Below the pieces are notes generated by a model that saw only the letters and a program-made list of their open reading frames with translations, was not told the origin of the DNA and ran no database searches. From Rhynchosporium graminicola (lineage: Eukaryota > Ascomycota > Leotiomycetes > Helotiales > Ploettnerulaceae), in NCBI GenBank assembly GCA_900074885.1, contig FJUW01000067.1, forward strand, positions 124,001-188,000: DNA of 64,000 nucleotides, read 5' to 3'. Shown here one piece after another: positions 1 to 12,324 of the stretch; the stretch's first letter is position 1, and each line of letters opens with the position of its first letter. The position numbers and the translations under genes were made by a program.

Positions 1-16
1 TCTGACTTCAAAACAC

Positions 17-556
17 CTATTCGTCGTCCTTGTACTCGTCCTCTTCGTGGGTGTAAGTTGGTACTGGCTTCTTCGAAGTCACACGAGTTGGCTGTGGGGG
101 TGCGGTGGTGCTGGCCGGCTTCGGTGGTGTGACCGTGACGGTAGGCTTTGGCGGAAGTGTGTAGGCAGGCTTCGTTGGAATAACAGTGACAGTTGGCTTA
201 GGTGGAAATGTAGAGGTGGGCTTTGTTGGAATATCGGTGCCGGTTGGCTTTGGTGGAAGTGTGTAGGTGGGTCCTGTTGGCTTCACGGAATCAGTCCAGG
301 TAGGCTTAGGTGGAAGAGTCCAGTTGGCAGGTGCCGAAGGAAGAATGATTGTGGAGCGAGAGAGAGATGGTTCGAGTTTGACTGTGTTAGTTGGCTTCGG
401 GACGACAGCCGACAAGCTCAATGAGGGAGGTGGATAGGCTTGAGCAACGGGAGCTGCATCCAAGAGACTGATAATGTTAGAAGTGTTTCTCAGAAGAGTC
501 TTGAGATTGTTATCTTACCCTGTCACCAATAGGAGAAGTATTGCGTGAAGCTGCAT
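17..556 (-). CDS. Small secreted Pro/Thr-rich repeat protein
   Basis: Two-exon model: exon 1 at 556-519, intron 518-468 (GTAAGA..CAG), exon 2 at 467-17, giving 162 aa. The first exon encodes a short hydrophobic leader (MQLHAILLLLVTG) followed by a small-residue stretch ending near AAPVAQA, which looks like a secretory signal peptide. The mature part is almost entirely Pro, Thr, Lys and Val in irregular PPKPT-x-T / IPTKP units from about residue 40 to 140. It ends in a short acidic tail (EEDEYKDDE). There are no cysteines and no catalytic domain that I recognise. The density of Thr and Pro suggests a heavily O-glycosylated wall or extracellular protein; that is inference. A TATA-like element lies about 90 bp upstream of the ATG. 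Without the intron the ORF would lack a signal peptide, which is why this start was chosen. No function is assigned. Confidence 0.65.
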
Positions 557-1810
557 GATGTTGGTAGTCAATCTATGAGCTGAGAGTTGGAGTCGAGATA
601 CTGTTGGATTAAGGTTGATGTAAATTTTGGGTCGAGCATCTCCTACTTATATGTGGGCAAGGTACAGGACAGAGGAAGGTGATCTATCATCGCCTGTTCC
701 TGGCCTGGTTGAATCCAATTACGAGTGCCATAGTTCAGTTGATTAACCAATCGACGCTAATGAAACAGCCCTCAGATGAGGAGGACTTCTATCTACAACC
801 GGTAAACCCCCACCGCCATGCCCTGCCTTGCACTGACGAGACAATTCTGAGCAATGGACCAGCGAGAAATTCATATTATCATATAAGTTCATCCTAAAGC
901 TATGAATTTTTCAAGCAGCATTTAGCAATTTTAAGATGTACGGGTACAAGTCAAATTAAAGGCTTGTAGACAACAGTGCCTAAGTTCAGATCAGAACCAA
1001 CAAGGACGTATCACACCATCAATCCAGGTTCGAAGAGTGGCAAAGATAAATTACCATGACCGGGTTCTCCTCGTTCTCTGTATTGAAACGGAACAAAAGC
1101 CAGCGATATGATTGATTATGGATCTTTGTTCCGTGTAAACAAAAGATTTCAGTTCAATCAATCGCGGTCTTACGCCATCTCGACAACTGCATGTACCAGA
1201 TGAGGTGCTCGACAATACAATTATTGAAACTAAATGCCGGGATGGCGAAACAAATCAATCACACGACAGGAGGCGAGTAAAGGTGCCATCCAGTGCCGGC
1301 GATTGATGACCGTGAGGGGATGAAGCGTCTGCGTGGCAAATGCAATTATCCAAAGTGTCCAAAATAGGCTATCTGATGAGCCGAAGTGGAGTCTTTAAAT
1401 GGAGAAGATTGTCGATGAAGCATGTCTATAAAGGTTCCGTAGGGGATATTTGACAACAGTTCTAGGACACATGTCATCACAGCTCAAGTAATAATGAAGT
1501 GGTTAACCAGGGGAAAAAAAGTGGAAGTAGTGAGCATAAAAATCAGGAGAACAAATCAGATATTCACAACGAGGTGCGCTCAGAGAAATGACAAATGTGT
1601 AGTCAGAATGGATCTACCACTTGGCTTAGCATCCACAGCACTCTCTAAAACAAAAAGGTGTGATTGAAATCTATCAGTTAGATGACTTTTAACATCCGCC
1701 GCATCTCCATGAAACGCCATTCGTGCATCCAACCCATGCTACGGAATCATCCCATGCAATACAATCACATTCAAGTAATACACTTATAGACAAGATTTCA
1801 CCACCGTCTA
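557..1810. other. Intergenic; no gene seen
   Basis: This 1.25-kb stretch lies between two minus-strand genes, so it should hold the promoter of the Pro/Thr-rich gene and the 3' end of the transporter transcript. Short ORFs here have no coding character or recognisable domain. I see no repeats or RNA genes. Confidence 0.5.
646..653 (-). promoter_or_regulatory. TATA-like element upstream of the Pro/Thr-rich gene
   Basis: On the minus strand this reads CATATAAG and lies about 90 bp upstream of the ATG at 556, a plausible TATA position for a fungal gene. It rests on sequence match only. Confidence 0.3.
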
Positions 1811-4468
1811 TCATGAACCCGCCTCGCCTGCGAAAGGGATATAACCATACTCACCAATCTCCAACTCGGTCAAGCGAAGAGCGTCACCTACGTCAGCCAC
1901 GAAATGATCCTTACCCCCACAGATCTCCAGGATTCCACTCCTGCGGAACAGCTCATAGATAGGCGTCCCTTCTGCCGGACCGCGCGTGAAGAACACGCGG
2001 ACTCCACGATCTCGATATTTGCGGACGATCTCCTCCAGCACCTGGGTTCCAGAGCCATCCAGCCCAGTGACACCATGAATATCAAAGATGATGTTTTTGT
2101 TATGCTCAGGGGAGCGGACTCTGGGTAAAGCCGGATGAGCGCTGGTTGTACCATAGAGTTCAAGCCTTCGAAGACGATTCTTCAAGTCGCCCGTGTTGGC
2201 GAATGTCAATGGCTCCGGGATCTTGACGATCAAGCAGCCATCGATGAACTCCATGTTCTCTTCCAGATTATCCTCCGCATTTTCGAAACGATTTGTACCG
2301 GCGATTCTTCCTAGAATTTGAATACGAGGACGTGTGCTGTGCTTAATTACGGACAGGAGCGAAAGTCCCACTCCGATGGCAATTCCTAGAGTCAACGAAT
2401 AGAATATCGTTGCAGCAAAAATGATCGTCATTAGTCCGAGCTCCGTATATCCTCTGATCTGAATGAAGAACAGGATATCGTGAGGTGCCTCTTCAATCAG
2501 AGACCATGCTACGACAGTAATCATGGAGGATAAGACCGCTTTCTGTGAATTCATTAGTCAACAGCCTCAAATCGACAGTCTCTACTTACCGGGAGGTAGT
2601 GAAACGCTGGCAACAGGAACAGAACACATATGACCGTGATGAAACTCAGAAAGATGCTACTCATCGGTGTTTTCCCACCTGTGCTTGCATTCACTTTACT
2701 CCTTCCGTAACCGCCGAATGCAGGAAGAGCACCAAAGCATCCGCCGACAAGGTTGGCAACACCAAGTGCAACCAACTCGCGGTTTGGACTAAGTGCGATG
2801 CCTTGAATACCATCTTTTCCATCACTACCACCAAGACTCTTGGCAGCTACAGATGACTCAAAAAATCCGAGTAAAGCAATCAAGAAAGAAGTCCCCATAG
2901 CCTCTTGAATATGCTTCATCTGGCCAGCTCGAAAGGGCCAGTGAAAGGGAAATGGATTGCCCGTTCTCGATTTGACTTCGCCTAGTATTTCAAGACCTGA
3001 AAGATCCCATCTCAATTGCCAAGTCAAGATCGCGGAGAGCACCACCACCAAGAAACGTTCGGGAATGTATGCCACTCTAGGATACCGTGGCTGTAAATGC
3101 TTCTTCGTCTCCCTTTGAATTGTTAGCCTTTTTGATGATCGAAAAATCGAAAAGTGCCAGCGAACCTGCAAATCATAATGATCAAAAAGCTCACGCCTGC
3201 AACAAGTGCAGTAATCTTGGACGAATGTTGTACGTTTTCAAAAAGAAATTGCAACTTTTCCACACTGCTTCCATGGCTGACACCACCATGAGCTTCGGCG
3301 AGCTCTGCAAGTCCCAACTCAGGAATCAATTGATCCACCACAATGACAAATCCAATGGCCGAAATGAATCCTCTCAGGAAAGGTCTACTTAACACACTGT
3401 CCAAAAACCCCAGCCGCGTAATGCCCGCAATAAAAATGGCCGCTCCTGCCATTCCTGTTACAACGCCAGCGATTCTGCCGTGTATCGCGTCGTCGTATTC
3501 TGGTGACTTCCCACTATCCACACTGGACCTGACAACAGTGCCCACAAGCAAGCTACCAGCTGCCTCAGGGCCTACCACCATCTGTGGACAGCTTCCAAGT
3601 ATTGCATATATTAGAGGATTGAAGACAAAGGAGTATAGGCCATTGATCGGCGGGACATGGGCAAGATTCGAGGCATACGACAAGGCCATGGGAAGATAAA
3701 AAGAAGCCATAGTAAGGGCAGCTATAAGGTCGCCCTGTAAATGCACCCAACGATATTGCGGAATCCAGGCAAGGAATGGTATATAGTAGGTCAAGTACCT
3801 GTAGATGCCATGTATCAGTAAATGACGAGGTTAATGGTGTTGGGCTCCAGCTTGAAGTCCAATACGACGTACATCATTCTTTTATTGGTGATCCCATGCC
3901 TCTCAACTAGATAGCTCGTTGTGCTCATCTTCTTCTGCGGTCGCCCTGAGCCAAACGTGTTCCCAAACATTCCTCCTCTAGCCTCTCCAGAATCCGTTCT
4001 CCTTGGTGGTGAGCCACCAAAGCCATATCCGCTATACCCACTCCTTATGCTGTCTGTCCGACTCTCCAATCTTGGGCTGAGTGTGCCGTGGTTGCAAGGC
4101 CCCGTGTGTGCGGGCGTCCCAACTGCGAACTCGAATGGTTTCCTGAGCAGCGCTGTTGTCTCACCCGGCTCGATTTCGGACGGTTCTTGAGTGAACCCAT
4201 CAAGACTATGCTGCTCTGTGTCTGGATCGCTCAAGAGATGGGTAGCGTAGGTTTTCGGCGAGGGCTCTGAACTACTCGCCGCCGTCCTCCTGCCAGTCGT
4301 CGTACTTTGTTGATCTGCCCTGTCTTCTGGTGAGCGAGCAAGCGTTACAGAGGCTCGCAGGCCACTCGGAGTATTTGGCGCATGCTGTTGATGTTGATTG
4401 ATTGAAGAATTTCGAGAGGAATTCGCTGACGTGCCCGCAAGAGGAGAGGGGGGCCTTCGAGAAGGCAT
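1811..4468 (-). CDS. SulP/SLC26-family anion (sulfate) transporter with STAS domain
   Basis: Four-exon model: 4468-3873, 3798-3166, 3112-2590 and 2542-1811, with GT..AG introns in consistent phases, giving 827 aa. Residues 1-200 are a Ser/Pro/Thr-rich cytosolic extension. Residues about 200-640 form the multi-pass SulP membrane core, with motifs such as GLYSFVFNPLIYAILGSCPQ and a VVGPEAAGSLL segment. The C-terminal STAS domain (about 645-815) includes IFDIHGVTGLDGSGTQVLEE. The long N-terminal extension and the STAS sequence resemble the YPR003C-type fungal SulP group rather than the Sul1/Sul2 plasma-membrane permeases; this subfamily call is from memory. Substrate is likely sulfate or another oxyanion, and the membrane (vacuolar or endomembrane) is uncertain. 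The gene appears intact. Confidence 0.88.
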
Positions 4469-5471
4469 GCTGGCTGGCTACCAAGTGGTCTGTCTGTCTG
4501 TCCGTTTGTCTATTCTATTTTACTATAGATTGGAGAAGAGCATGCGTAACGCGATTCCAGTCTGCAGGATGCCTTTGATAGGTATCTAGGAAAGGGGAGA
4601 ACATGAACGGACTTGAACTTGAAGTCGGTCACTCAAAGTAAGTCTGGCAGGGAGAAATTAAACATCGATAGAAAGCGTCTTCCAGTGGTTATTGGTTGTG
4701 GTTGGTCTCGTTCAATCTGAGGCCGATGCGTCTTGTTTTTGACTTGCCTGTATAGAGCTTGCTGCCGAGGCATGCAGGGCACGGGCAGGGCGGAGCACGG
4801 CATGCTTCAGTACCGGTATGGTAATGAAGTAACGGTCCCTATTAGCGAGAAACACCACTAAGATCGGAAGAGGGACGAAAAGAACAGCATAGTTTGTGGA
4901 TTAAAAGATGATGATAGGGCAGCGAGGCTGAACAGTTTCGTCTCCGGCGAATTAATTTCAGGAAACTCGTAGTGATCTTTTCTTTTAAGCCAAGATTGCC
5001 ACGAAAGTGAAGTCATCAAAAAGTTATGTGACTTCTAATTATCATTTATGTCCTGTAATGTTTTCGCGATATTAATATCGACATGTGACTTTAGTTTGCA
5101 TGTCTGCGTCTCACTTCGCCGGTCAAGAATTAGAGCCGCCTCGCAGGTACCTACGATTGAGGTTGTAACATTACGCCGAGAAAACATGTACTCTTGTGGC
5201 TAAGTTTGTGTGCAGCAGCGTATTGTGTTGAAACCCAACCCGCTTTCCACTGATTTCTTCCCTTATCCCTAGCTTCGGAAGCACTTCGCTTAGGAACTCA
5301 ATTTAATGTTTACATACCTAGATAGGTACCTCCTCCTCTTGACTTACGAAAGTCCTTCCACTAACGTAGTCCAGGTCTGTCTCAGATTTTCACCAAGAGA
5401 AGCTAAGGTTGCAACTCTGTTATGACATTGCACTCCATTATTTACAAGCATATTATAGCCTCTGCCGGCCA
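4469..5471. other. Intergenic; no gene seen
   Basis: This 1-kb stretch holds the promoter and leader of the SulP gene and the 3' flank of the GMC gene. Composition is mixed, with AT-rich patches around 4970-5090. No ORF, RNA gene or repeat can be supported. Confidence 0.5.
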
Positions 5472-6044
5472 TCAAGTCAACACCAATATCCCATTCCCAT
5501 TTACTGACTGACTTCCAGAGCCCATGGTCATTTTGACGCCTGCAGGAATATCCTCATTCAAGGTTAAGAAGGACCCCTTGATCAAATCTGCTGCTTTCTC
5601 GCCAATGGCATAGGCAGGCATCTGAGTGTGGCCCTGGTTCAGAAGGGGCATAACGCTAGTATCTGCAACTCGAAGCCCTTTCACACCTCGGACGCGCAGC
5701 TCCGCATCGAGGACTGCCATTGGATCATCATTGGTTCCCATCTTACAAGTTCCTCCTGGATGATAGCCTGAAGATATTAGAGAAAATTTATCAGACAGTG
5801 AGAGAACTATGCATGAACTTACAAGTAGTGGCGTTATCCCTCACGTAAGGCTCCCAATCTTCCCTCCTCGTATGCTTGTGGTGCGTGAGATCAGCGGGCC
5901 AGCTACCGTGGAAAATTGACTTGGTGGCCTTTCCTTGTGTGATAATCTCATTCGCGAACTTGCAAGCTTCACTGAGTACTAGAATATCAAGGTCTTCGGA
6001 AAGGTACTTATGATCCACCACAGGATTCTCCATCGGGTCTGTCG

Positions 6045-6049
6045 ATTTC
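6045..6049. repeat. Target-site duplication, left copy (atttc)
   Basis: The five bases atttc directly precede the TGTTGG terminus of the left LTR. They match exactly the five bases after the right LTR at 12320-12324. This is the expected size for copia integration and fixes the element boundaries. Confidence 0.92.
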
Positions 6050-6254
6050 TGTTGGTATCACTCTGTCGTAGTACGTACAATCAAGTAGTCTGCGTGAGCC
6101 AAAGTACAGTGATAATAGTAGTAGTATTATCTGTTGTATCGTGGCTGTCTTTCCTAGGTAGTCGAGACTCCGTAAGGGAGATATATCTGGCCGGCTAAAC
6201 CCCGGTGCAGATACTCGACTAATACGTGACTATGGACCAACATATGGACTAACA
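6050..6254 (-). repeat. Left LTR of the copia element (3' LTR in coding sense)
   Basis: 205 bp, beginning TGTTGG and ending in a mutated CTAACA where the other copy has CCAACA. It matches the right LTR at a constant offset of 6065 with only 7 substitutions and no indels. Two of the derived RIP-type bases are in this copy (6223 and 6250). Confidence 0.95.
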
Positions 6255-9200
6255 CTAGGAGTACTTTAAAGTAGCTCTAAACTATCTACTTCTCCGTATG
6301 AAAGTAACGCTTTTTGCCTTCTAGTAAGAGTAGTACCGTAGTACTACTCGTGCAGAAGTATTATGTAGTATACAGGTTTCCACGTGATCAGGTCTAAAGA
6401 TTAGATGACTGAACTAAACGCCTCACAGGCTCTCTTCCGGCTTTAAGTCATCTAAATTCCCTCTATCTACCTATTCTATAGGCTTAATAACTAATTAATT
6501 CGTATGTAATAGCTCCTTCAAAGCTCTGTTGTAATTTATCTTAGTTATCGCATCCGCAGGGTTATCTAGCCCTACTACCCAAATCACCTCCGATATCTCC
6601 TTTCTTTCGTACGCTTAACGTAGACATATAAGGTCGATTATTAATCTCTTCTCTCTTATAGTATTAAGTCGTACTACGTAGTCGTATAAAGATTTAGAAT
6701 CGGTAACTATAATTAAAGGTAGTACTATGATCTCTATAATCTGCTTAATAGTAGTCTTAATAGCCCCGGCCATATCAAAACCTTCTGATATAGCGTATAG
6801 TTTAGAGGCTAGTACAGATCTGGTAACTCTCTTATAGCAGACTGAAGACTAGTGAATAACGTTTACCTTATTATACTTATCTATATGTACGTAGACGTAG
6901 CTAATTTGAGAGTAGAAGTCTTTTAAATTAGCAAATAAACTATTAGTAAATACGACGAGTTTAAGAGACTTCTTATCTAATTTAACATATCGGAGACCTT
7001 TACTATAGTTAAGCTTTTACTATAAGATTCTCTTATTTAAGAGCTTAAAGTCTTTCTCTATCGGATTTATAGTTTAAGCGGCAAAAGAGATGTTAAATAA
7101 TACTTCCGGCTGAGAAATAGTTACTAAGTATAGACCTCTAGCTCTCTGGGCAGTAAATTACTCGATTTAGGTAAGACCTTATCGTATACTTCCACGGGAG
7201 TTAATAAGATTAACTAGTTCCTTCTCAATTATTCTCAACGTCTTATCGTACGATTATTAAGACAGTCGAATAGAGCCGTCAGTTTCCAAGGTAATATGAC
7301 CTCTATTGAAGTCAATTAGGTATAAAGTAGTTAACTGTTCTCTCTCGTTCGACTTGAATCCGGCTTTCTATAGCTCTCTCTCTTCTGCGTCTATAAAGGT
7401 CTTATTACCGACGAAGAAAGTATTGTCAATCTGAAGACTAAGAGCTCCTGTACTAGCTTCACCTGAAACAGATAGTAAATACGTGTCGAACGTCGATAGT
7501 ACTATATGGAGCTTCTTAACCTTATATCCATAGTATATACCGAACTAATAGTTCGCTGATTCTAGTATACTATATATAGGCCTAACGCACCGCAAAAACT
7601 AATATAGCTAAGCTAGAATCTCCTTTAGAGGGCGCACGAAGAAGTCATGTATTAGGTATGACGTAGACTAAGTATAAGCTTATGTAATATCATAGCTATA
7701 TACCTTAAACTCAGGGTGTATAACTGCGTATACTAGCAGTAGTCGTTAGCTAACTCGTTGAATAGTTAGTGATATAATGAGTACTTGGTTCTTTCTAGAG
7801 TCGTTATACGCCTATACAACTAGTCTAGACTTCTCGTAGGCCTTCTGTATACTCTTAAATTTTATCTAGTCGATAAATTTAGCGTTAAAGACCCTAGCTC
7901 CGGCTAGTAATTTATCTTTATAGACTAATTCAAAGATCCCTATAGCGATTAAACCGTTAATCTCCTTACGTCTTAACGTAGCGTATTAAGGTTCTACTAC
8001 TAGGAAACTAATAAATAATTCATCTATATAATTTAAGTAAACTTTAACGTTATTGTCTCTGAATCGAATTAGCTTTTGTCGATCTCGATAAGGTTACTTC
8101 TTTAGTACTAGTATAGGTCGATTTAACTTAGTAGTACTAAGTGACAGTACTCTTAGGAGTAAGACAAGAGGTGGTGAGAGTATAATTTCAGGTATAATAC
8201 TCTCTAGTTCGTTAGAATCGATATCTTCTTCGTACTATGGTTTAATTGACGTAGAGCGAAAGGTTATTAGTCCGCTGTCGATTTCTACTACGTAGTTCTC
8301 TCCGTCTATAGAAATAAGTAGCTAAGGTCTATCCCAGAAGCCTTTCTCTCTCTAAACTAGTACTAGGGAGTTCAATAGAAGGTCTCTTATTACTATAGAA
8401 CTAGGTCCATTTCGAGTATTCAGGGTATTATTAACTTGCCGATGACTCCGTAGTTTGCGAATCTCTTCTATAGCCTTATGAAGTGTAGTAGCTCGTTAGG
8501 AGACTAATAGCGAAAGTGCGTCTATCTCTACTATTCTAGGATATACTCTAAATACTAGTAAAATAGGTATAATTCCACTAGGTCCAGAAATATAGTTAAT
8601 TACGTGGAATGCTATCTATAGTACTATATCTTAACTGAGGTGCGGTAATTCCTTACGAATTATCGTATAAGCTCTCTTTAGAGGGCCGTAGTATCTCTCT
8701 ACCTTACTAATAGAGTAGTGAGCCTCTATAGGTATAACTTTAACTATAGAACCCTCTGTCTTAGCACTCTGTACGAATTCTTTTGATTTAAATTGCGTAC
8801 TTACGTCTATAATAATAAAATCCGGTGGTCTAAGGTAAGTATCTATCTATACCTGCTTAAATCGGTTCTATACGTGTTCTGCAGATATATTAGTGAGAAA
8901 ACCTCCGTTCTGAAAAGTAGTACCTTAGTCGACTATATATAAGACTTGCCGACTGTCTAGTTATATGATATCGATTACTACTTCGTAATTGAAATGTATA
9001 TTATTAGTATCGTGGAGCTTGAACTTGAATCTGCCTGGCGATCTTCCGTATAGCTAGTAGTGCTTACAGAGCTTAGTAAGCTCCTTTAGTACCCCTGAGT
9101 TATGCTCGTGACCGGCCTGTTGTAGTAAATCTTCCAGCTTTCTTACTGAGGGGTATCCGAATCGGTAGTAAAGTCGACGTAAATCCGTCTCCGTAAGTAC

Positions 9201-12114
9201 TCTTGTATTCGACTGGAAGCACTCCGTAATATATGTCTTAAGTAACTCCTTCTAGAGTAAGAAGAGGTGGCCGAATCTCCGTATAACTAGTATATCTCCT
9301 TATAGCGTAACGAGTACGTTGCGAAGATTATTTAATATAACTCTGAGCTTATCTATATCGTCTAAACAGAGTAGAAACGGGGTATCTGTAGCTATAACCT
9401 CAAATTGGATCTTTCTAATTAGAGAAGGTATAATTACTATACTAATAGAAGTAGCTTTGCTAATACCGAATTTGATATTTATTCCACAGGAAGGCAAGAG
9501 TTCAGCCTTATATAGAGCCTTATAGGCTTCGTATTAACCTTTGCCTACTATAGATACCTTTACTGCTTTAGTATCGATCATAATTCCATGAAAAACTGAC
9601 GAATTATATCGGGGGCTGCTTATTATCGTCTCTGCGGTCAGGTTCTCTTCCGTGGCTTCTTCGGCAGTGTCTAAGAGGTGTTTAAAAGCCGTATTTGCCA
9701 GGGTTTCTGTCATTAGCTATGCGGCTGCCACTAAGATAGGTCCTATGGAAGTCATAAATAGAGCTTCCGGCTGAGCGTCGGAATCGTAGTCTATATCGCT
9801 CCCGGCTTCGCATGAGGTAAAGGCAGTAGCTATATACTCGTCTTCTGTACTTTCGTACTCTGCGACGTATTATCTGTATACTTTCTTAAAGACTCTTCTA
9901 AAGTTACTTTTAAACTTAGAAGAGTTCTTCGCCTTGAACTTCTCCTTAGCCTTCTCTCTTTCTTCTACTGTATAGTCGAAGGACATATGATCCGTAGTAT
10001 TATATACCTAGTACTTCTTAGCGTTACCTTCCTTATCTAGCGTATTTATCTTCTTCTCTCCTTGTATTCTGAATCGCCTTTTACTATCTCTCTTCTCTCT
10101 GTATACTTATCCTTTATCGGAATCGCTTCGGAATTTTCGATTAGTATAAAAGGTAGTACTAGTTATAGGGTATACGTGCTCGTAGTTGACGATAGAGGTT
10201 CTAATAGAAGTAATTGTCTTTTCAGTAGAAGTTATAAGTTAAGCTAGAGTAATTTAGTAAGCTTCCGAGCTTTAGCAGGTAGTAATAACCTTATTTATAA
10301 CGAACTTCTTATAGCGTAATTCAAAGGGTATACTATAACGTAGCTCTCTAATCTGCGTAGAGAGTATATTAAAGCACTCTGAAGTCGTCTTTCTAGGGTT
10401 CTTTTCCTTGATCGATTTAAGAGTAAGAAGATTCTATATAGTTAGGGAAGATCTGCTAAACTCCTCGCTCTTAAACTGATCTATTATATTCTTCAGTATA
10501 ATATCGAATTTAATAATCAGAGAGGTTCTAGGGATACTATTTAGACTATAATAGTAGTATTAGAGAGTAGCGCCTTTTAGTATTAATAGAAACGCCTTAC
10601 TATACTCCTCCGGTGGAATCTCGGCTCTTAAGTAGGCGTCGTAGAATATTCTGACCTTACTACTAAAGCTATCTCCGTCTCCATTGAATTTAATCTCTTC
10701 TAGAAATATAAAGAAGAAGCTAGCGATCTCCTTTCTATACGACTTCTCCTTCTCCTTCTGTACTATATTATAGTACTCTCCCTCTCCTCCTCTAGCTCCT
10801 TAGTAGCTATCTCCTCCTCTTCCTCCTCCTCCTTCTTAGGAGCTTTCTCCTCCTTAGTAGCTTCCTCCTCCTCTAGCTCCTCCTCCTCTACTCCCTATAT
10901 TCTTCGGTGTACGCTTTCTATAGTATTACTACTCTTCTCTATTCTAGTTAGAGGAGGTCTCTTTATATTACTATACTTCTTCGGTAGAATCTCGGTCTTA
11001 TTATAGAGGTTCGTAGTGTTCTTTATTAAAGTCGAATTCGCTAATAGGAGGTAAGCCGAGTATAGTATAGCGTCTTTATCGCAGTCTATAGAACTCCTTC
11101 TTTAATCTCTTATACTCTAACTCGTCTTATTAAGTAGCTATATCGTTTATTATCTTCTTCTCTTTCTTATCTCGCTGTTACTACGCAGATATCTGCTTCT
11201 CTAGTACTAGTGGGTTTAATACTATATACTATAGCTATACAGAGAGTATCTTCTCTCCTATTATGCTCTCTAGTTCCTTTAAGGTCTAACTATTACGTAT
11301 AGTATCCTATGGAGTATATAGAAGCTTATATAGCTCCTGCGCAGGTTCGTCGCCTTCTTCGATAAATATACCTTTAGTACGTAGGGTGAATATAAGGTTA
11401 TCATTTAACGATTTCTTAATAGATTTAAAAGAGTCTATTATCTAACTTTCGTATATCTCCTTAAATAAGGAGTATAAGGGTCTATCCACGTAGTCAGAGC
11501 TCTTGATTTATCTGATAAGACCTTCTCCCTGTTTCCGTATAGTCTCCGGGTCTAGTAGGTCCTTGCCGGAGTTCGCAGGTATATCGAAAGCACTAACCTC
11601 GGGGGTATTATTATCTCTTACTATATTGAAGGTCTAATTCGTATAAGTGTTTTAGTGCTATTCCGAGGTTATTTAGAATAGTAGTTATGGAGTTATTCTT
11701 AAGTATTATATAGTAGGAAGCGCTAGTGTAGCGCGTTCAAGTTTTGACTTCGAGTTTTCGGCGCAACTCAAAAGCGCGTTCTTTAAAGTCGGGTTGCGGT
11801 GGTAATCGAAGTACGTAGAAGGTAGGTATATAGAAGTGTAGAAAGTAGGTACGTAGAAGGTAATAGTAGTATAATATACTAGAATTCGAATCCTTTGACC
11901 GTGTCGCAGGTAGAATCCAAGCAAATTATCTTAGTAATTCAAGTCAAATAGTATAGAAAAGACCGTGTCTTCTCTAGTACTTAAGCTATTGCTGTAGTAG
12001 ATATCTCTACTCTTTAAGATTTACTAGCGCGCTCTTTTCAGTAGTCGGAATTCTTAGAATCTAAGAATTTGATTACTTTCAAAGAGTGAAATGATCTATG
12101 CGTCCATTGATTAA

Positions 12115-12319
12115 TGTTGGTATCACTCTGTCGTAGTACGTACAATTAAGTAGTCTGCGTGAGCTAAAGTATAGTGATAATAGTAGTAGTATTATCTGTT
12201 ATATCGTAGCTGTCTTTCCTAGGTAGTCGAGACTCCGTAAGGGAGATATATCTGGCCGGCTAAACCCCGGTGCAGATACTCGACTAACACGTGACTATGG
12301 ACCAACATATGGACCAACA
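12115..12319 (-). repeat. Right LTR of the copia element (5' LTR in coding sense)
   Basis: 205 bp, TGTTGG to CCAACA. Compared with the left copy it carries five derived bases (12147, 12165, 12172, 12201 and 12208). Each is a CpA to TpA change or its complement. It is followed immediately by the atttc duplication. Confidence 0.95.
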
Positions 12320-12324
12320 ATTTC
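12320..12324. repeat. Target-site duplication, right copy (atttc)
   Basis: Exact match to 6045-6049. On the gene strand it reads GAAAT, and removing one copy restores the SLKSTD codons of the GMC reading frame. Confidence 0.92.

Larger units (their letters stand above)
6050..12319 (-). mobile_element. Ty1/copia LTR retrotransposon, RIP-degraded
   Basis: The 6270-bp element is bounded by 205-bp LTRs and a 5-bp target duplication. It is coded on the minus strand in the copia order. A gag-like region with a Glu-rich, low-complexity stretch lies at about 10.75-10.9 kb. A decayed protease lies near 9600-9560, where the DTG triad reads DTK, followed by a segment ending TDTPFLLCLDDIDKL at about 9300-9500. 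A pre-integrase motif (YYRFGYPSVRKLEDLLQ) is near 9180-9130, and an integrase core with KVERYYGPLKRAY lies near 8670-8720. A reverse-transcriptase remnant (LQIDNTFFVGN) is near 7405-7440, and the RNase H end (GLDNPADAITKINYNRALKE) near 6500-6600. Frequent TAG and TAA stops break all frames, and the sequence is strongly enriched in TpA. These are hallmarks of RIP, so it is non-autonomous. Confidence 0.93.

Noticed and set aside
47..424. 125-codon plus-strand ORF antisense to the Pro/Thr-rich gene
   Set aside because: Its Trp/Arg/Gly-rich sequence is the complement of Pro/Thr codons; the minus strand has a signal peptide and a matching intron.
9319..9525. Plus-strand ORF inside the copia element
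   Set aside because: Antisense shadow of the minus-strand protease/pre-integrase segment, which carries the recognisable motif.
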